Shown: positions 1 to 8,678, counted from the first letter of the stretch. The stretch is DNA of 64,000 nt from CBDDLJ01 sp965230635 (GCA_965230635.1 CBDDLJ010000010.1:1-64000); one strand, 5' to 3'. Notes: generated from the letters alone by a model not told the origin. Program-made: numbers and translations.

Positions 1-290
1 TAAAACGGCATAATTTCAAAATGCAAAGAGCCACACACGGTAACTCGTTGTCACATCGTGTGCCTGGATCAACAGGGCAGAATCAAACACCAGGTAAAGT
101 GTTCAAAGGCAAAAAAATGCCTGGGCAGATGGGTAACAAACAATGTACTGTTCAAAATCAAAAAATCATTCGTGTTGATATAGAGCGAAATTTATTGCTA
201 GTAAAAGGTACAGTACCAGGAGCGCAGGGCAGTTGTGTTATTGTGAAGCCTGCTGTTAAAAAAACACAGAGTACTGAGGAGAATAAATAA
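1..290 (+). CDS. rplC: 50S ribosomal protein L3, C-terminal part
   Basis: The gene enters from the left edge and its start lies outside the window. The frame is open from base 3, reading KRHNFKMQRATHGNSLSHR, which is the conserved C-terminal half of L3 that includes the long loop reaching towards the peptidyl-transferase centre. The glutamine of the GSTGQNQTPGKVFKGKKM motif, a methylation site in some bacteria, is present. Its stop codon overlaps the rplD start by one base, as expected for translationally coupled genes of the S10 operon. Confidence 0.97.
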   Translation, partial: KRHNFKMQRATHGNSLSHRVPGSTGQNQTPGKVFKGKKMPGQMGNKQCTVQNQKIIRVDIERNLLLVKGTVPGAQGSCVIVKPAVKKTQSTEENK

Positions 291-910
291 TGGAAGTTGC
301 CGTTATTATTCCTGGAAAAGCAAAAAGCAGCGAGACGTTGGCTTTAGCTTCAGAGGTATTTGAAAAAGAATTTAATGAACCATTAGTGCATCAAGTGGTT
401 ACTGCTTATTTAGCCGGTGCACGTCAAGGCTCAAAAGCACAAAAAACACGTAGTGAAGTCCGTGGTGGTGGTCGTAAACCATGGAAGCAAAAGGGAACTG
501 GTAGAGCACGAGCAGGTTCAATCCGTAGCCCAATATGGCGCGGAGGTGGAACAACGTTTGCGGCAAAACCTCGTAATTTTTCACAAAAGATTAATAAGAA
601 AATGTATAAGGGTGCATTACGATCAATTCTTTCTGAGTTGATTCGACAAGAAAGATTGATCCTTGTTGATGATATTTCAGTTGATGAACCAAAAACCAAA
701 TTACTAATAGAAAAATTATCAAGCTTGAATTTGAGTAATGTATTGCTTGTGACGGAAGTATTAGATGAAAATTTATATTTAGCTGCGCGTAACTTGCGAA
801 ATGTGGATGTTATTGATGTTGATATGACCAATCCAGCTGATTTAATTGGTTTTGATAACGTCATAATGACAAAAGCAGCTATTAAGAGCATAGAGGAATG
901 GTTGGTATGA
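290..910 (+). CDS. rplD: 50S ribosomal protein L4
   Basis: A 206-residue L4, close to the 201 residues of E. coli. The long basic loop that lines the nascent-peptide tunnel is visible at residues 59-76 (GGGRKPWKQKGTGRARAG). In E. coli this protein also represses the S10 operon by binding its leader; the leader is outside this window, so that cannot be judged here. The start overlaps the rplC stop by one base, and the stop overlaps the rplW start in an ATGA arrangement. Confidence 0.98.
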   Translation: MEVAVIIPGKAKSSETLALASEVFEKEFNEPLVHQVVTAYLAGARQGSKAQKTRSEVRGGGRKPWKQKGTGRARAGSIRSPIWRGGGTTFAAKPRNFSQKINKKMYKGALRSILSELIRQERLILVDDISVDEPKTKLLIEKLSSLNLSNVLLVTEVLDENLYLAARNLRNVDVIDVDMTNPADLIGFDNVIMTKAAIKSIEEWLV

Positions 911-1212
911 ACTTAGAGCAAAGTGTTAAAGCGATTTTAGAACCTTATGTTTCTGAGAAAAGCACTCGTACTGCTGAGAAACACCGGCAGGTTGCTTTCA
1001 AGGTTGTACCTTCAGCCACTAAACCTCTGGTAAAAAAGGCAATTGAGAAAATATTTAAAGTGAAAGTTGAAAGTGTGCAGATGCTAAAAGTCAAACCAAA
1101 AACAAAGCGAACTCGCTCTGGAATGGGGACGCGACAAGGTTGGAAAAAAGCCTATGTTAAATTAGCAGATGGACATGATATTGACTTTACAAAACCAGTA
1201 GAAGGTAATTAG
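907..1212 (+). CDS. rplW: 50S ribosomal protein L23
   Basis: L23 sits at the tunnel exit and docks SRP and trigger factor. An in-frame ATG exists at 898, but its only purine-rich sequence (AGAGGA, 892-897) abuts it. The ATG at 907 lies 10 bases after GAGG and overlaps the rplD stop as ATGA, so 907 was chosen, giving 101 residues (MNLEQSVKAILEPYVSEKST). The extended basic loop KVKPKTKRTRSGMGTRQGWKK is typical. Confidence 0.96.
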   Translation: MNLEQSVKAILEPYVSEKSTRTAEKHRQVAFKVVPSATKPLVKKAIEKIFKVKVESVQMLKVKPKTKRTRSGMGTRQGWKKAYVKLADGHDIDFTKPVEGN

Positions 1213-1214
1213 TC

Positions 1215-2042
1215 ATGGCAATTCGCAAATTGAAGCCAAGATCACCAGGCAGCCGTTTTAAGCAAGTTGTTGTTCGCACACATTTGCATAAAGGTAAGCC
1301 GCATTCTTCATTAACACAAAAGAAGACATCGAAAGCAGGTCGTAGTAATGGTCGTATTTCTGTGCGCCATAGAGGTGGCGGGCATAAGCAAAAATATCGT
1401 GTTATTGATTTTAAACGACGCAAGGATAACATTCCGGCCAAAATAGAGCAGATTGAGTATGATCCCAATCGTACAGCATTTATTGCATTAGTGTTATACA
1501 GCGATGGTGAACGTCGTTATATTATTGCACCACGTAATTTGAAAGTCGGTGATAAGATTATGTCAGGTGTTAATGTGCCTATTAAACCTGGAAACTGTTT
1601 GCCGCTAGAAAATATTCCACTGGGTACAGTAATACATGCTGTTGAGTTGAAGCCTGAAAAAGGAGCGCAGTTGGGGCGCAGTGCAGGTGCCTCTATTCAG
1701 TTAATGGCAAAAGAAGGTGCTTATGCAACTATACGTTTACGTTCAGGTGAGACGCGAAAAGTATTAGTCAATTGTCGTGCGACAATTGGTGAAGTGAGTA
1801 ATGAAGATCACAGTCTTGAAGTATTAGGTAAAGCAGGTGCAAGTCGACATCGAGGCATACGTCCAACAGTACGAGGTGTTGCCATGAACCCAGTTGACCA
1901 CCCAATGGGAGGTGGTGAAGGCCGTAGCTCTGGGGGACGTCACCCCTGTACGCCATGGGGTAAACCTACAAAGGGATATAAGACGCGAACAACTAAACGT
2001 ACTAGCAAGTACATTGTACGCCGTCGGGGCAAGAAAAAGTAA
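1215..2042 (+). CDS. rplB: 50S ribosomal protein L2
   Basis: A 275-residue L2, the primary 23S rRNA binder needed for subunit association and peptidyl transfer. The conserved C-terminal segment reads MNPVDHPMGGGEGRSSGG. The functionally important His of DHP is retained, while the next His common in enterobacteria (DHPHGGG) is Met here. It starts two bases after the rplW stop. Confidence 0.98.
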   Translation: MAIRKLKPRSPGSRFKQVVVRTHLHKGKPHSSLTQKKTSKAGRSNGRISVRHRGGGHKQKYRVIDFKRRKDNIPAKIEQIEYDPNRTAFIALVLYSDGERRYIIAPRNLKVGDKIMSGVNVPIKPGNCLPLENIPLGTVIHAVELKPEKGAQLGRSAGASIQLMAKEGAYATIRLRSGETRKVLVNCRATIGEVSNEDHSLEVLGKAGASRHRGIRPTVRGVAMNPVDHPMGGGEGRSSGGRHPCTPWGKPTKGYKTRTTKRTSKYIVRRRGKKK

Positions 2043-2055
2043 TTAGGGGGATAAT

Positions 2056-2328
2056 GTGGCACGATCATTAAAAAAAGGGCCGTATATATTTAACAAGCTA
2101 TTGAAAAAAGTATTAAAAGCCGTTGAATCAAACGATAAGCGGCCAATAAAAACGTGGTCACGTAGCTCAATGATTATTCCAGAGATGGTAGGAGTTACCA
2201 TTGCAGTACATAACGGCAAGCAGTTTATTCCTGTTTATGTGACAGAGAATTTAGTAGGCCATAAATTAGGTGAGTTTGCACCAACGCGTTTGTTTAAAGA
2301 ACATGCTGGTGATAGAAAAGGTAAATAA
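2056..2328 (+). CDS. rpsS: 30S ribosomal protein S19
   Basis: A 90-residue S19 (MARSLKKGPY) of the head domain, contacting S13 and tRNA. The start is GTG at 2056. An ATG two bases upstream (2054) is in another frame and opens no comparable reading frame. AGGGGG (2045-2050) is the ribosome binding site. Conserved GHKLGEFAPTR is present near the C-terminus. Confidence 0.97.
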   Translation: MARSLKKGPYIFNKLLKKVLKAVESNDKRPIKTWSRSSMIIPEMVGVTIAVHNGKQFIPVYVTENLVGHKLGEFAPTRLFKEHAGDRKGK

Positions 2329-2337
2329 GGGTTAATT

Positions 2338-2673
2338 ATGCAAGTTTCAGCTAAATTAAGTTTTGCACGACTTTCACCACAAAAGGCGAGGTTGGTAGCT
2401 GATCAAATTCGTGGATTACCGGTAGATAAAGCAGTTGATTTGTTGACTTTTAGCGTGAAAAGAGCTGCAGGTGTGGTGAAAAATGTGTTGATGTCTGCTA
2501 TCGCGAATGCTGAAAATAATTTGGGATTAGATGTGGATGAGCTGCGAGTAGACAAGATTTTTGTTGATCAAGGGCCTACATTTAAACGCATTAGGGCACG
2601 CGCAAAAGGGCGCTCTTGTAGAATAATAAAGCCCAGTTGCCATATTACAATTGTTGTATCAGATAATACGTAG
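2338..2673 (+). CDS. rplV: 50S ribosomal protein L22
   Basis: A 111-residue L22. The core SPQKARLVADQIRGLPVDKA and the hairpin that lines the exit tunnel (QGPTFKRIRARAKGRSCRI) are both visible. In other bacteria, changes in this hairpin affect macrolide sensitivity; nothing abnormal is seen here. It is followed closely by rpsC within the same operon. Confidence 0.97.
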   Translation: MQVSAKLSFARLSPQKARLVADQIRGLPVDKAVDLLTFSVKRAAGVVKNVLMSAIANAENNLGLDVDELRVDKIFVDQGPTFKRIRARAKGRSCRIIKPSCHITIVVSDNT

Positions 2674-2683
2674 GAGCGTTTGC

Positions 2684-3379
2684 ATGGGCCAGAAAGTTAA
2701 TCCAACCGGTATTCGATTAAAAATAGTCAATGACTGGGATTCTGTTTGGTATAGCGGTGAAGATAAGAAATTCTCTGATTATGTTGTTTCAGATTGGAAG
2801 GTTCGGCAGTTTTTAAATAAAGCGTTAGCCGAAGCGGGTGTTGCATCCATAAAAATTGAACGCCCTGCTAAAAATGCCAGAATTACTATCTATGCGGCTC
2901 GGCCGGGTATTGTAATTGGCCAAAAAGGAAGAGAAGTAGAAACATTGCGTGCCGATGTAGCAAAGCTCATGGGCGTGCCTGTTAATATAAAAATTGAAGA
3001 AGTACGTAAGCCTGATTTGTCAGCAAAATTAGTTGCAGAAACTGTTGCTAAGCAACTAGAGCAACGGGTTATGTTTCGTAAGTCAATGAAAAGAGCCGTA
3101 TCAGCAGCTATGCGGGCTGGCGCTAAAGGTATTAAGATTTGTGTGAGCGGTCGCTTAGGCGGTGCAGAAATCGCACGAAGTGAGGGGTATCGAGAAGGCC
3201 GAGTGCCTTTACATACTTTTCGAGCAAACATTGATTATGCCTTGGCTGAAGCAAACACTACTTATGGTATTATTGGTGTAAAAGTTTGGATTTTCAAAGA
3301 AGAAAAATTGGGTTCAAAGAAAGGAAGGAATAATGTTGCTGCTACCAAAGCAGATGGTGCGGCGAGAGGAGAAGCTTAG
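2684..3379 (+). CDS. rpsC: 30S ribosomal protein S3
   Basis: S3 of 231 residues. A longer frame opens at 2651 inside rplV, but the family begins MGQKVNPTG. That ATG (2684) has a good Shine-Dalgarno (TAGGAG, 2671-2676), so 2684 is taken. The type II KH motif VIGQKGREV and the basic helix SMKRAVSAAMRAGAKG that lines the mRNA entry channel are present. The C-terminal tail is Lys/Ala rich, as is common in the family. Confidence 0.97.
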   Translation: MGQKVNPTGIRLKIVNDWDSVWYSGEDKKFSDYVVSDWKVRQFLNKALAEAGVASIKIERPAKNARITIYAARPGIVIGQKGREVETLRADVAKLMGVPVNIKIEEVRKPDLSAKLVAETVAKQLEQRVMFRKSMKRAVSAAMRAGAKGIKICVSGRLGGAEIARSEGYREGRVPLHTFRANIDYALAEANTTYGIIGVKVWIFKEEKLGSKKGRNNVAATKADGAARGEA

Positions 3380-3381
3380 TC

Positions 3382-3798
3382 ATGATGCAACCACGACGTA
3401 ATATTCGTAAAAGACACAAAGAAATACGCCGTTTAAAGGGTGTGGCTAGTCGCGGTAACAGGGTAAGTTTCGGTAAGTATGGATTGAAGTCTGTCACAGC
3501 AGCGCGTGTGACGGCTAGACAAATCGAAGCGGCGCGACGAACAATCACCCGTTGTGTAAAGCGTGGTGGTAAACTTTGGATTCGAGTTTTTCCAGATATG
3601 CCTATTACTAAAAAGCCATTAGAGGTTCGTCAAGGTAAAGGTAAAGGTTCAATTGAATATTGGTGCGCAATGGTAACACCAGGTCGAATGCTTTTTGAGA
3701 TTGAAGGTGTGTCAGAAGAAATGGCACGAAAAGCATTTCGACTTGCTGCGGCTAAGTTGCCAGTGAAAACATGTTTTGAAACAGAAACGGTGATGTAA
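3382..3798 (+). CDS. rplP: 50S ribosomal protein L16
   Basis: A 138-residue L16, which organises the A-site tRNA elbow contact. The start MMQPRRN aligns with the usual MLQPKR. The segment KLWIRVFPDMPITKKPLE contains the Arg that is hydroxylated in E. coli L16. The stop overlaps the rpmC ATG by one base (coupled genes). Confidence 0.97.
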   Translation: MMQPRRNIRKRHKEIRRLKGVASRGNRVSFGKYGLKSVTAARVTARQIEAARRTITRCVKRGGKLWIRVFPDMPITKKPLEVRQGKGKGSIEYWCAMVTPGRMLFEIEGVSEEMARKAFRLAAAKLPVKTCFETETVM

Positions 3799-3995
3799 TG
3801 GATACGAAAGCATTAAGAGAGTTACCAATTGAAGAATTACAGGCAGAATTAAATAAATTACTGCAGCAAATTATTAATTTGCGTATTTTAAAAGGTAGCA
3901 AGCAAACGGTAAAACCACATTTGTTTAAGCAAACACGTAAGGCTATCGCATGCATTAAAACGATAGTGGCCGAAAAAATGAGAGAAGGTAATTAA
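3798..3995 (+). CDS. rpmC: 50S ribosomal protein L29
   Basis: A 65-residue two-helix L29 near the tunnel exit. The pattern LRELPIEELQAELNKLLQQIINLR is the family's first helix pair. The start overlaps the rplP stop by one base. Its identity also follows from its place between rplP and rpsQ. Confidence 0.95.
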   Translation: MDTKALRELPIEELQAELNKLLQQIINLRILKGSKQTVKPHLFKQTRKAIACIKTIVAEKMREGN

Positions 3996-3997
3996 TT

Positions 3998-4261
3998 ATG
4001 GCTGAGGAGACTAAAGCTGGAAAGCGAACAATGGAAGGTAAGGTCGTTAGTGACAAAATGGATAAAACTATTGTTGTTGAAGTGGTTCGCCAAGTACAGC
4101 ATAAGCTTTATAAAAAATATATGAAGCTTTCAAAGCGATTTAAGGCACATGATGAAGAGAATACTTGTAAAGTAGGCGATGTGGTCAGAATTGGTAATAG
4201 TCGCCCATTGTCAAAAACAAAGTCATGGGTTTTAGTTGAAATAGTTGAACGTAGTAAGTAG
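3998..4261 (+). CDS. rpsQ: 30S ribosomal protein S17
   Basis: An 87-residue S17 with the signature GKVVSDKMDKTIVVEV and the loop ending in RIGNSRPLSKTKSW. It is the last gene of the S10 group. A 227-base gap with its own promoter separates it from rplN, the same boundary as in E. coli. Confidence 0.97.
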   Translation: MAEETKAGKRTMEGKVVSDKMDKTIVVEVVRQVQHKLYKKYMKLSKRFKAHDEENTCKVGDVVRIGNSRPLSKTKSWVLVEIVERSK

Positions 4262-4383
4262 TCCAGTTGAATAGATAGGAATACGGCAAGAATTAAGTTA
4301 ATGAGAAATAGGGTGTTTTTTACTGAGCATAATGAATAGCATCAAATTAGTGTTCGCAATGTCTGGTACCCGATGGTTCTGTA

Positions 4384-4392
4384 TGATATAAT
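4384..4392 (+). promoter_or_regulatory. Extended -10 promoter of the spc genes
   Basis: The gap between rpsQ and rplN (4262-4488) holds a perfect extended -10 element, TGATATAAT, with TATAAT at 4387-4392. The -35 region (about 4364-4369) is poor, as is common for extended -10 promoters. In E. coli the spc promoter lies at the same place, before rplN. The leader would be roughly 90 bases. Confidence 0.65.
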
Positions 4393-4488
4393 TTTCGCCC
4401 TTTTTGTCTAAGAAGGTATCAAAACGTATTTAGCTAAATGTAACTGGTTGATTTAACGTAGATATTGAAGGGTTTTGGAGTAGGTTTA

Positions 4489-4845
4489 ATGATACAAATG
4501 CAAACAGTACTCGATGTAGCAGATAATAGCGGAGCACGCCGAGTTATGTGTATCAAAGTACCAAAAGGTAAAACAGCCAACATTGGTGATGTTATTAAAG
4601 TCACGGTGAAAGAGGCGATACCTCGCGGGAAAGTAAAAAAAGGTGAGGTGCTGACAGCTGTTATTGTACGCTCTCGCAAAGGTGTGCGGCGTCAAGACGG
4701 TGCTATTATTCGTTTTGATAGTAATGCGGTTGTTTTATTAAACAATCAAAAGCAACCGATTGGAACACGTGTTTTTGGGCCTGTTACTCGAGAATTGCGT
4801 GAATTTTATATGCGAATTATTTCACTAGCACCAGAAGTGTTGTAA
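4489..4845 (+). CDS. rplN: 50S ribosomal protein L14
   Basis: L14 of 118 residues, slightly shorter than the 123 of E. coli through small loop deletions. The ATG at 4489 gives MIQMQTVLDVADNSGARR and sits eight bases after GGAG (4477-4480). An upstream in-frame ATG at 4465 would add eight unconserved residues and is not preferred. The PIGTRVFGPVTREL and SLAPEVL C-terminal motifs are intact. It is the first gene of the spc group. Confidence 0.97.
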   Translation: MIQMQTVLDVADNSGARRVMCIKVPKGKTANIGDVIKVTVKEAIPRGKVKKGEVLTAVIVRSRKGVRRQDGAIIRFDSNAVVLLNNQKQPIGTRVFGPVTRELREFYMRIISLAPEVL

Positions 4846-4863
4846 TCGAATGAGAGTGTGGCT

Positions 4864-5217
4864 ATGAGAAAATTACACAAAGGGGATGAAGTTGTCGTTA
4901 TCGCAGGCAAGCAAAAAGGCCGGCGGGGAGAAATTGACAAAGTGTTGCCGCCTAAAAAAGCCAAGTATGGCCAAAAGGCGAAACGCGGTTTACGCGTTGT
5001 TGTTCGAGGGGTCAATATGGTAAAAAAATGCATCCGCGCTAACCCTCAGCAAAACAAGCAAGGTGGTATTATTGAGGTAGAAGCTCCCTTAGATAGTTCT
5101 AACGTGGCTATATGGAATCCTGTCATGAAGAAGGCGGATCGTGTAGGATTTAAACAGTTAGAAGATGGTACCAAGGTTCGGTATTTTAAATCAAGCGGCG
5201 AAGTGATTGATATTTAG
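4864..5217 (+). CDS. rplX: 50S ribosomal protein L24
   Basis: L24, a KOW-fold protein that starts large-subunit assembly. KOW residues GDEVVVIAGKQKGRRG are clear. ATG 4864 follows GAGAG at sensible spacing; GTG at 4858 is in frame but lies too close to it. At 117 residues it exceeds the E. coli protein (104) because of a basic insertion after DKVLPPKK (AKYGQKAKRGLR). Confidence 0.95.
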   Translation: MRKLHKGDEVVVIAGKQKGRRGEIDKVLPPKKAKYGQKAKRGLRVVVRGVNMVKKCIRANPQQNKQGGIIEVEAPLDSSNVAIWNPVMKKADRVGFKQLEDGTKVRYFKSSGEVIDI

Positions 5218-5228
5218 ACAGGTATTTA

Positions 5229-5780
5229 ATGATGGATAACATGCAACAGTATTATCGAGAAGAAGTCGTACCAAAATTGATGAAGCATTTTGGTTATAAG
5301 TCTATTATGCAAGTACCCAGCATTGAAAAAATTGTTTTAAATATGGGTGTTGGTCAAGCGGTATCAGACAAAAAACATTTAGATTTTGCCATGAAAGACA
5401 TGACAGCCATTGCCGGGCAAAAAGCCTTGAAAACATTTGCGCGCAAATCAATAGCCGGTTTTAAAATCCGGGAGAATTGGCCGATTGGTTGTAAAGTAAC
5501 TTTGCGTAAAAAAATCATGTATTCATTTTTACAGAGACTAATCCATATTGCGATTCCACGGATACGTGATTTTCGCGGAATAAGCCCACGTTCTTTCGAT
5601 GGTTGCGGTAATTTTGCGATGGGTATCAAAGAGCAGATCATTTTTCCGGAAATTAATTATGACAAAATTGATACTATTCGTGGTATGGACATTGCCATAG
5701 TAACTACGGCGAAAACAGATGATGAAGCACGAGCATTATTATCTGCATTTAAGTTTCCATTTCGTGATATTGACGGTTAA
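5229..5780 (+). CDS. rplE: 50S ribosomal protein L5
   Basis: A 183-residue L5, the 5S rRNA and P-site tRNA contact. Diagnostic segments are EKIVLNMGVGQA, RDFRGISPRSFDG and the C-terminal TAKTDDEARALL. Two adjacent ATGs (5229 and 5232) are possible starts and the weak AGG upstream does not separate them. Confidence 0.97.
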   Translation: MMDNMQQYYREEVVPKLMKHFGYKSIMQVPSIEKIVLNMGVGQAVSDKKHLDFAMKDMTAIAGQKALKTFARKSIAGFKIRENWPIGCKVTLRKKIMYSFLQRLIHIAIPRIRDFRGISPRSFDGCGNFAMGIKEQIIFPEINYDKIDTIRGMDIAIVTTAKTDDEARALLSAFKFPFRDIDG

Positions 5781-5801
5781 CGAACACAAAGAGGCTGACA
5801 G

Positions 5802-6137
5802 ATGGCAAGAACAGGAAAACTAGAGAACGAATCGAAGAAAAAGCGTATGCGTGATCGCCAGCATGAAAAGCGCCAACGTATTAAGAGTGAATTAGTGCAA
5901 ATTTATCACCGTATTTCTCAAGGTGAAAATGAAGAAGAATTATTTGTTCGACGTGAAGAGTTACAAACATCTTTGGATAAATTACCACGCAGCGGCTCAG
6001 AGAAACGTTTGCGTAATCGTTGTCGTATAACAGGACGGCCTCGTGGTTATTATAGAAAGTTTGGGTTATCACGTAACATGCTGCGTATTTTGGCAATGTT
6101 TGGACATATTCCAGGTATTGTGAAATCGAGTTGGTAA
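5802..6137 (+). CDS. rpsN: 30S ribosomal protein S14, zinc-free type
   Basis: An S14 of 111 residues ending in the canonical RNRCRITGRPRGYYRKFGLSR and IPGIVKSSW. It lacks the CxxC pairs, so it is the zinc-independent form. It is about ten residues longer than the 101-residue E. coli protein, the extra length being in the charged N-terminal half. It lies in the standard spc position between rplE and rpsH. Confidence 0.96.
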   Translation: MARTGKLENESKKKRMRDRQHEKRQRIKSELVQIYHRISQGENEEELFVRREELQTSLDKLPRSGSEKRLRNRCRITGRPRGYYRKFGLSRNMLRILAMFGHIPGIVKSSW

Positions 6138-6154
6138 ATAGGAGCGATTTTTAA

Positions 6155-6550
6155 ATGAGTATGCAAGATCCCATTGCTGATATGATAACAAGAGTACGGA
6201 ATGCTTTAATGGCTAAGCATAAAGAAGTTTCAATGCCTTCATCTAAGCAAAAAATTGCTATTGCTAACGTGTTAAAAGATGAAGGATACATTGTTAGTTA
6301 TTCAGTGAGTGACGACAACAGCAAGCCAACACTGACAATTGTTTTGAAATATTTTGAGAATGCTTCTGTTATTAAGAGTATTAAGCGTGCCAGTAGACCA
6401 GGGCTACGAACTTACAAAGGCTATAACGATATAGCTAAAGTTTCAGGTGGATTTGGTATTTCAATTATTTCAACATCTGCTGGGGTTGTGAGTGATCGAC
6501 AAGCTCGCAAAAACAAATTAGGTGGTGAAGTGTGGGTAGAGGTATGTTAG
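6155..6550 (+). CDS. rpsH: 30S ribosomal protein S8
   Basis: A 131-residue S8 starting MSMQDPIADMITRVRNA, with the C-terminal core GGFGISIISTSAGVVSDRQARK. In E. coli S8 represses the spc operon by binding mRNA near rplE; I did not model that site here. RBS AGGAG at 6140-6144. Confidence 0.97.
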   Translation: MSMQDPIADMITRVRNALMAKHKEVSMPSSKQKIAIANVLKDEGYIVSYSVSDDNSKPTLTIVLKYFENASVIKSIKRASRPGLRTYKGYNDIAKVSGGFGISIISTSAGVVSDRQARKNKLGGEVWVEVC

Positions 6551-6559
6551 GAGCTTACT

Positions 6560-7096
6560 ATGGGTGATAGAGTCGCAAAAAAACCAATAGAATTACCCAG
6601 TGGCATCGATGTCACTATTAGTGATGCATGTGTTTCTGTGAAAGGTCCAAAAGGCAGTTTGTCATTTGATATCCCTGCTAATGTTTCTGTTGCGCAAAAT
6701 GATAAAGTTATTAACGTTGCGTTATTGAATGAGGAAAAACAAACACAAGAATTGGCTGGGACAACACGTGCCATGGTTAATAATATGGTTGTCGGTGTGA
6801 GCCAAGGATTTGAAAAGAAATTAACATTGGTTGGTGTCGGTTATCGGGCACAAATGAAAGGTAGTAAGTTGGATCTAACCTTAGGATTTTCTCATCCGGT
6901 TAACTACGATGTTCCAGAGGGAATTAGTCTTGAAATTCCTATTCCAACCGAAATCATTATTAAAGGCATTGATAAACAAAAAGTAGGTCAGGTTGCTGCA
7001 GAGATTCGTGCATTTCGTCCGCCAGAGCCCTATAAAGGAAAAGGTGTACGCTATGCTGATGAACACATCAGCTTGAAAGAGACGAAGAAAAAGTAA
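6560..7096 (+). CDS. rplF: 50S ribosomal protein L6
   Basis: A 178-residue L6 with its two similar domains. The signature GVGYRAQMKGSKLDLTLGFSHP is central, and PEPYKGKGVRY sits near the C-terminus. The length equals that of E. coli. It begins nine bases after rpsH and precedes rplR in the usual order. Confidence 0.97.
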   Translation: MGDRVAKKPIELPSGIDVTISDACVSVKGPKGSLSFDIPANVSVAQNDKVINVALLNEEKQTQELAGTTRAMVNNMVVGVSQGFEKKLTLVGVGYRAQMKGSKLDLTLGFSHPVNYDVPEGISLEIPIPTEIIIKGIDKQKVGQVAAEIRAFRPPEPYKGKGVRYADEHISLKETKKK

Positions 7097-7120
7097 GTCG
7101 ATGAATAGGATGATTGACTA

Positions 7121-7519
7121 ATGAAGCACAATGTAAAGGCAGAAAATTTAACGCGTAGAGCAAAACGTACACGTATGAGAATACGTGATAATCAAGTAAA
7201 GAATAATGACTTGATTCGCCTCTGCGTCCATAGAACAAACCAGCATATATATATTCAAGCAATTGTATATGATGCTAGCATTAATCAAATGAAAGTTATT
7301 GCTACGGCATCCACTTTGGAAAAAGATGTCAAAGCCATGAATGATAATAAAACAGGAAATATTGCTGCAGCAAAAATAGTAGGCAAAATTATTTCTGAGC
7401 GTTTACTTAAATTGAAGTTACCTAACGCAAAGTTTTCGTTTGATCGTTCGGGGTATAAATATCATGGTCGCGTAAAAGCTATTGCCGATGCTGCACGCGA
7501 AGGCGGATTGGAATTTTAA
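7121..7519 (+). CDS. rplR: 50S ribosomal protein L18
   Basis: L18, a 5S rRNA binder. It has 132 residues, longer than the 117 of E. coli. The extra length lies in the N-terminus and in a loop between the VIATASTLEKDVK strand and the helix. The C-terminal core FDRSGYKYHGRVKAIADAAREGGLEF is fully conserved. Confidence 0.96.
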   Translation: MKHNVKAENLTRRAKRTRMRIRDNQVKNNDLIRLCVHRTNQHIYIQAIVYDASINQMKVIATASTLEKDVKAMNDNKTGNIAAAKIVGKIISERLLKLKLPNAKFSFDRSGYKYHGRVKAIADAAREGGLEF

Positions 7520-7528
7520 GGGTACTAT

Positions 7529-8047
7529 ATGGCTGAAGCAGCAACAAAGATGGATGGTAACTTATACGAGGAGCGTTTGCTTGGTGTAAGACGAGTCGCT
7601 AAGGTGGTAAAAGGTGGCCGTATTTTTCGTTTTTCGGCAGCTGTTGTTGTCGGTAATGGCAATGGTAAAGTTGGTATTGGAATTGAAAATGCTCGAGAAG
7701 TGCCTGTTGCTATTCAAAAAGCGATTGAAACCGGCAAGCGAAATATGGTGCAAATAGAGTTGCATGGAGAAACACTTTATCGTGAGACACGAGCAAAATA
7801 TGGTGCAACAAGAGTGTTTATGAAGCCTGCTGCTAGTGGTACAGGTATTATTGCTGGTGGTGCAATGCGAGCTGTGTTTGAAGTGCTTGGCATTAAAAAT
7901 ATTCTTGCTAAAACAATGGGATCACGTAATTACATTAATGTCGTACGAGCAACGTTAAAAGCATTGCAACAAATAGAGACACCGGAACATGTTGCTGAGA
8001 AACGAGGGATTGCATTAGAGCAATTGTTAGAGGAAATCGATGGCTAG
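7529..8047 (+). CDS. rpsE: 30S ribosomal protein S5
   Basis: A 172-residue S5 with the double-stranded-RNA-binding-like N-domain (RVAKVVKGGRIFRFSAAVVV) and the glycine-rich VGNGNGKVGIG. The KGGRIF loop is where spectinomycin resistance changes fall in other species. The end overlaps rpmD by eight bases, so the two are likely translationally coupled. Confidence 0.97.
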   Translation: MAEAATKMDGNLYEERLLGVRRVAKVVKGGRIFRFSAAVVVGNGNGKVGIGIENAREVPVAIQKAIETGKRNMVQIELHGETLYRETRAKYGATRVFMKPAASGTGIIAGGAMRAVFEVLGIKNILAKTMGSRNYINVVRATLKALQQIETPEHVAEKRGIALEQLLEEIDG

Positions 8048-8240
8048 TAAAGATGATAACACAGCACAGTTAAAGTTAACCTTAGTTAAAAGTGCTATAG
8101 GACGCTTAAAAAACCACAAAGATTGTATTCGTGGATTAGGCCTACGCCGTATAAATAGTTCTGTTGTTGTTAAGGCAACGCCGAGTAATATGGGCATGAT
8201 TAATAAGATATCTTACTTATTAAAAATTGAGGAGATGTAA
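8040..8240 (+). CDS. rpmD: 50S ribosomal protein L30
   Basis: A 66-residue L30. The core LTLVKSAIGRLKNHKDCIRG is the family's strand-helix motif. Its ATG lies inside the last codons of rpsE, with GAGG (8031-8034) as binding site. It has a few residues more at the N-terminus than the 59-residue E. coli protein. Confidence 0.95.
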   Translation: MASKDDNTAQLKLTLVKSAIGRLKNHKDCIRGLGLRRINSSVVVKATPSNMGMINKISYLLKIEEM

Positions 8241-8242
8241 AA

Positions 8243-8671
8243 ATGCGCCTAAATACACTGAAACCAGCTGCTGGAGCTCATAGAAAAGCCGTACGAGTTG
8301 GTCGCGGAATTGGTAGTGGTAAAGGTAAAACCTGTGGTCGTGGTCATAAAGGTCAGCACGCGCGCAATACGGTTCCTATTGGTTTTGAGGGTGGCCAAAT
8401 GCCTTTGCATAGACGATTGCCAAAATTTGGTTTTGTTTCATGGTCAAAAAAATATAGTACAGAAATTCGTTTGCGTGATTTAAATAAAATAGACGCAGAA
8501 GTCATTGATCTTTCGGTGTTAAAGGCAACCAAGCTGATCAATCGTAATACTAAGTTTGTTAAAATTATTGCTACCGGTGAGATAACAAGGCCGGTGACAA
8601 TCAAAGGATTAAAGGTTACCAAAGGTGCTCGCAAGTTGATTGAAGCGGCTAAAGGTAAAGTCGAAGAGTAA
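8243..8671 (+). CDS. rplO: 50S ribosomal protein L15
   Basis: A 142-residue L15. The N-terminal glycine-rich, arginine-rich extension GRGIGSGKGKTCGRGHKGQH is unmistakable and is followed by FEGGQMPLHRRLPKFGF. It lies directly upstream of secY, the standard spc order. Confidence 0.97.
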   Translation: MRLNTLKPAAGAHRKAVRVGRGIGSGKGKTCGRGHKGQHARNTVPIGFEGGQMPLHRRLPKFGFVSWSKKYSTEIRLRDLNKIDAEVIDLSVLKATKLINRNTKFVKIIATGEITRPVTIKGLKVTKGARKLIEAAKGKVEE

Positions 8672-8678
8672 TACACCT

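Noticed and set aside
424..891. 155-codon antisense frame within rplD
   Set aside because: Shadow of the L4 gene, which is certain.
2651..2683. Upstream in-frame ATG extension of rpsC
   Set aside because: It would overlap rplV and add residues not found in S3; the ATG at 2684 has the binding site.
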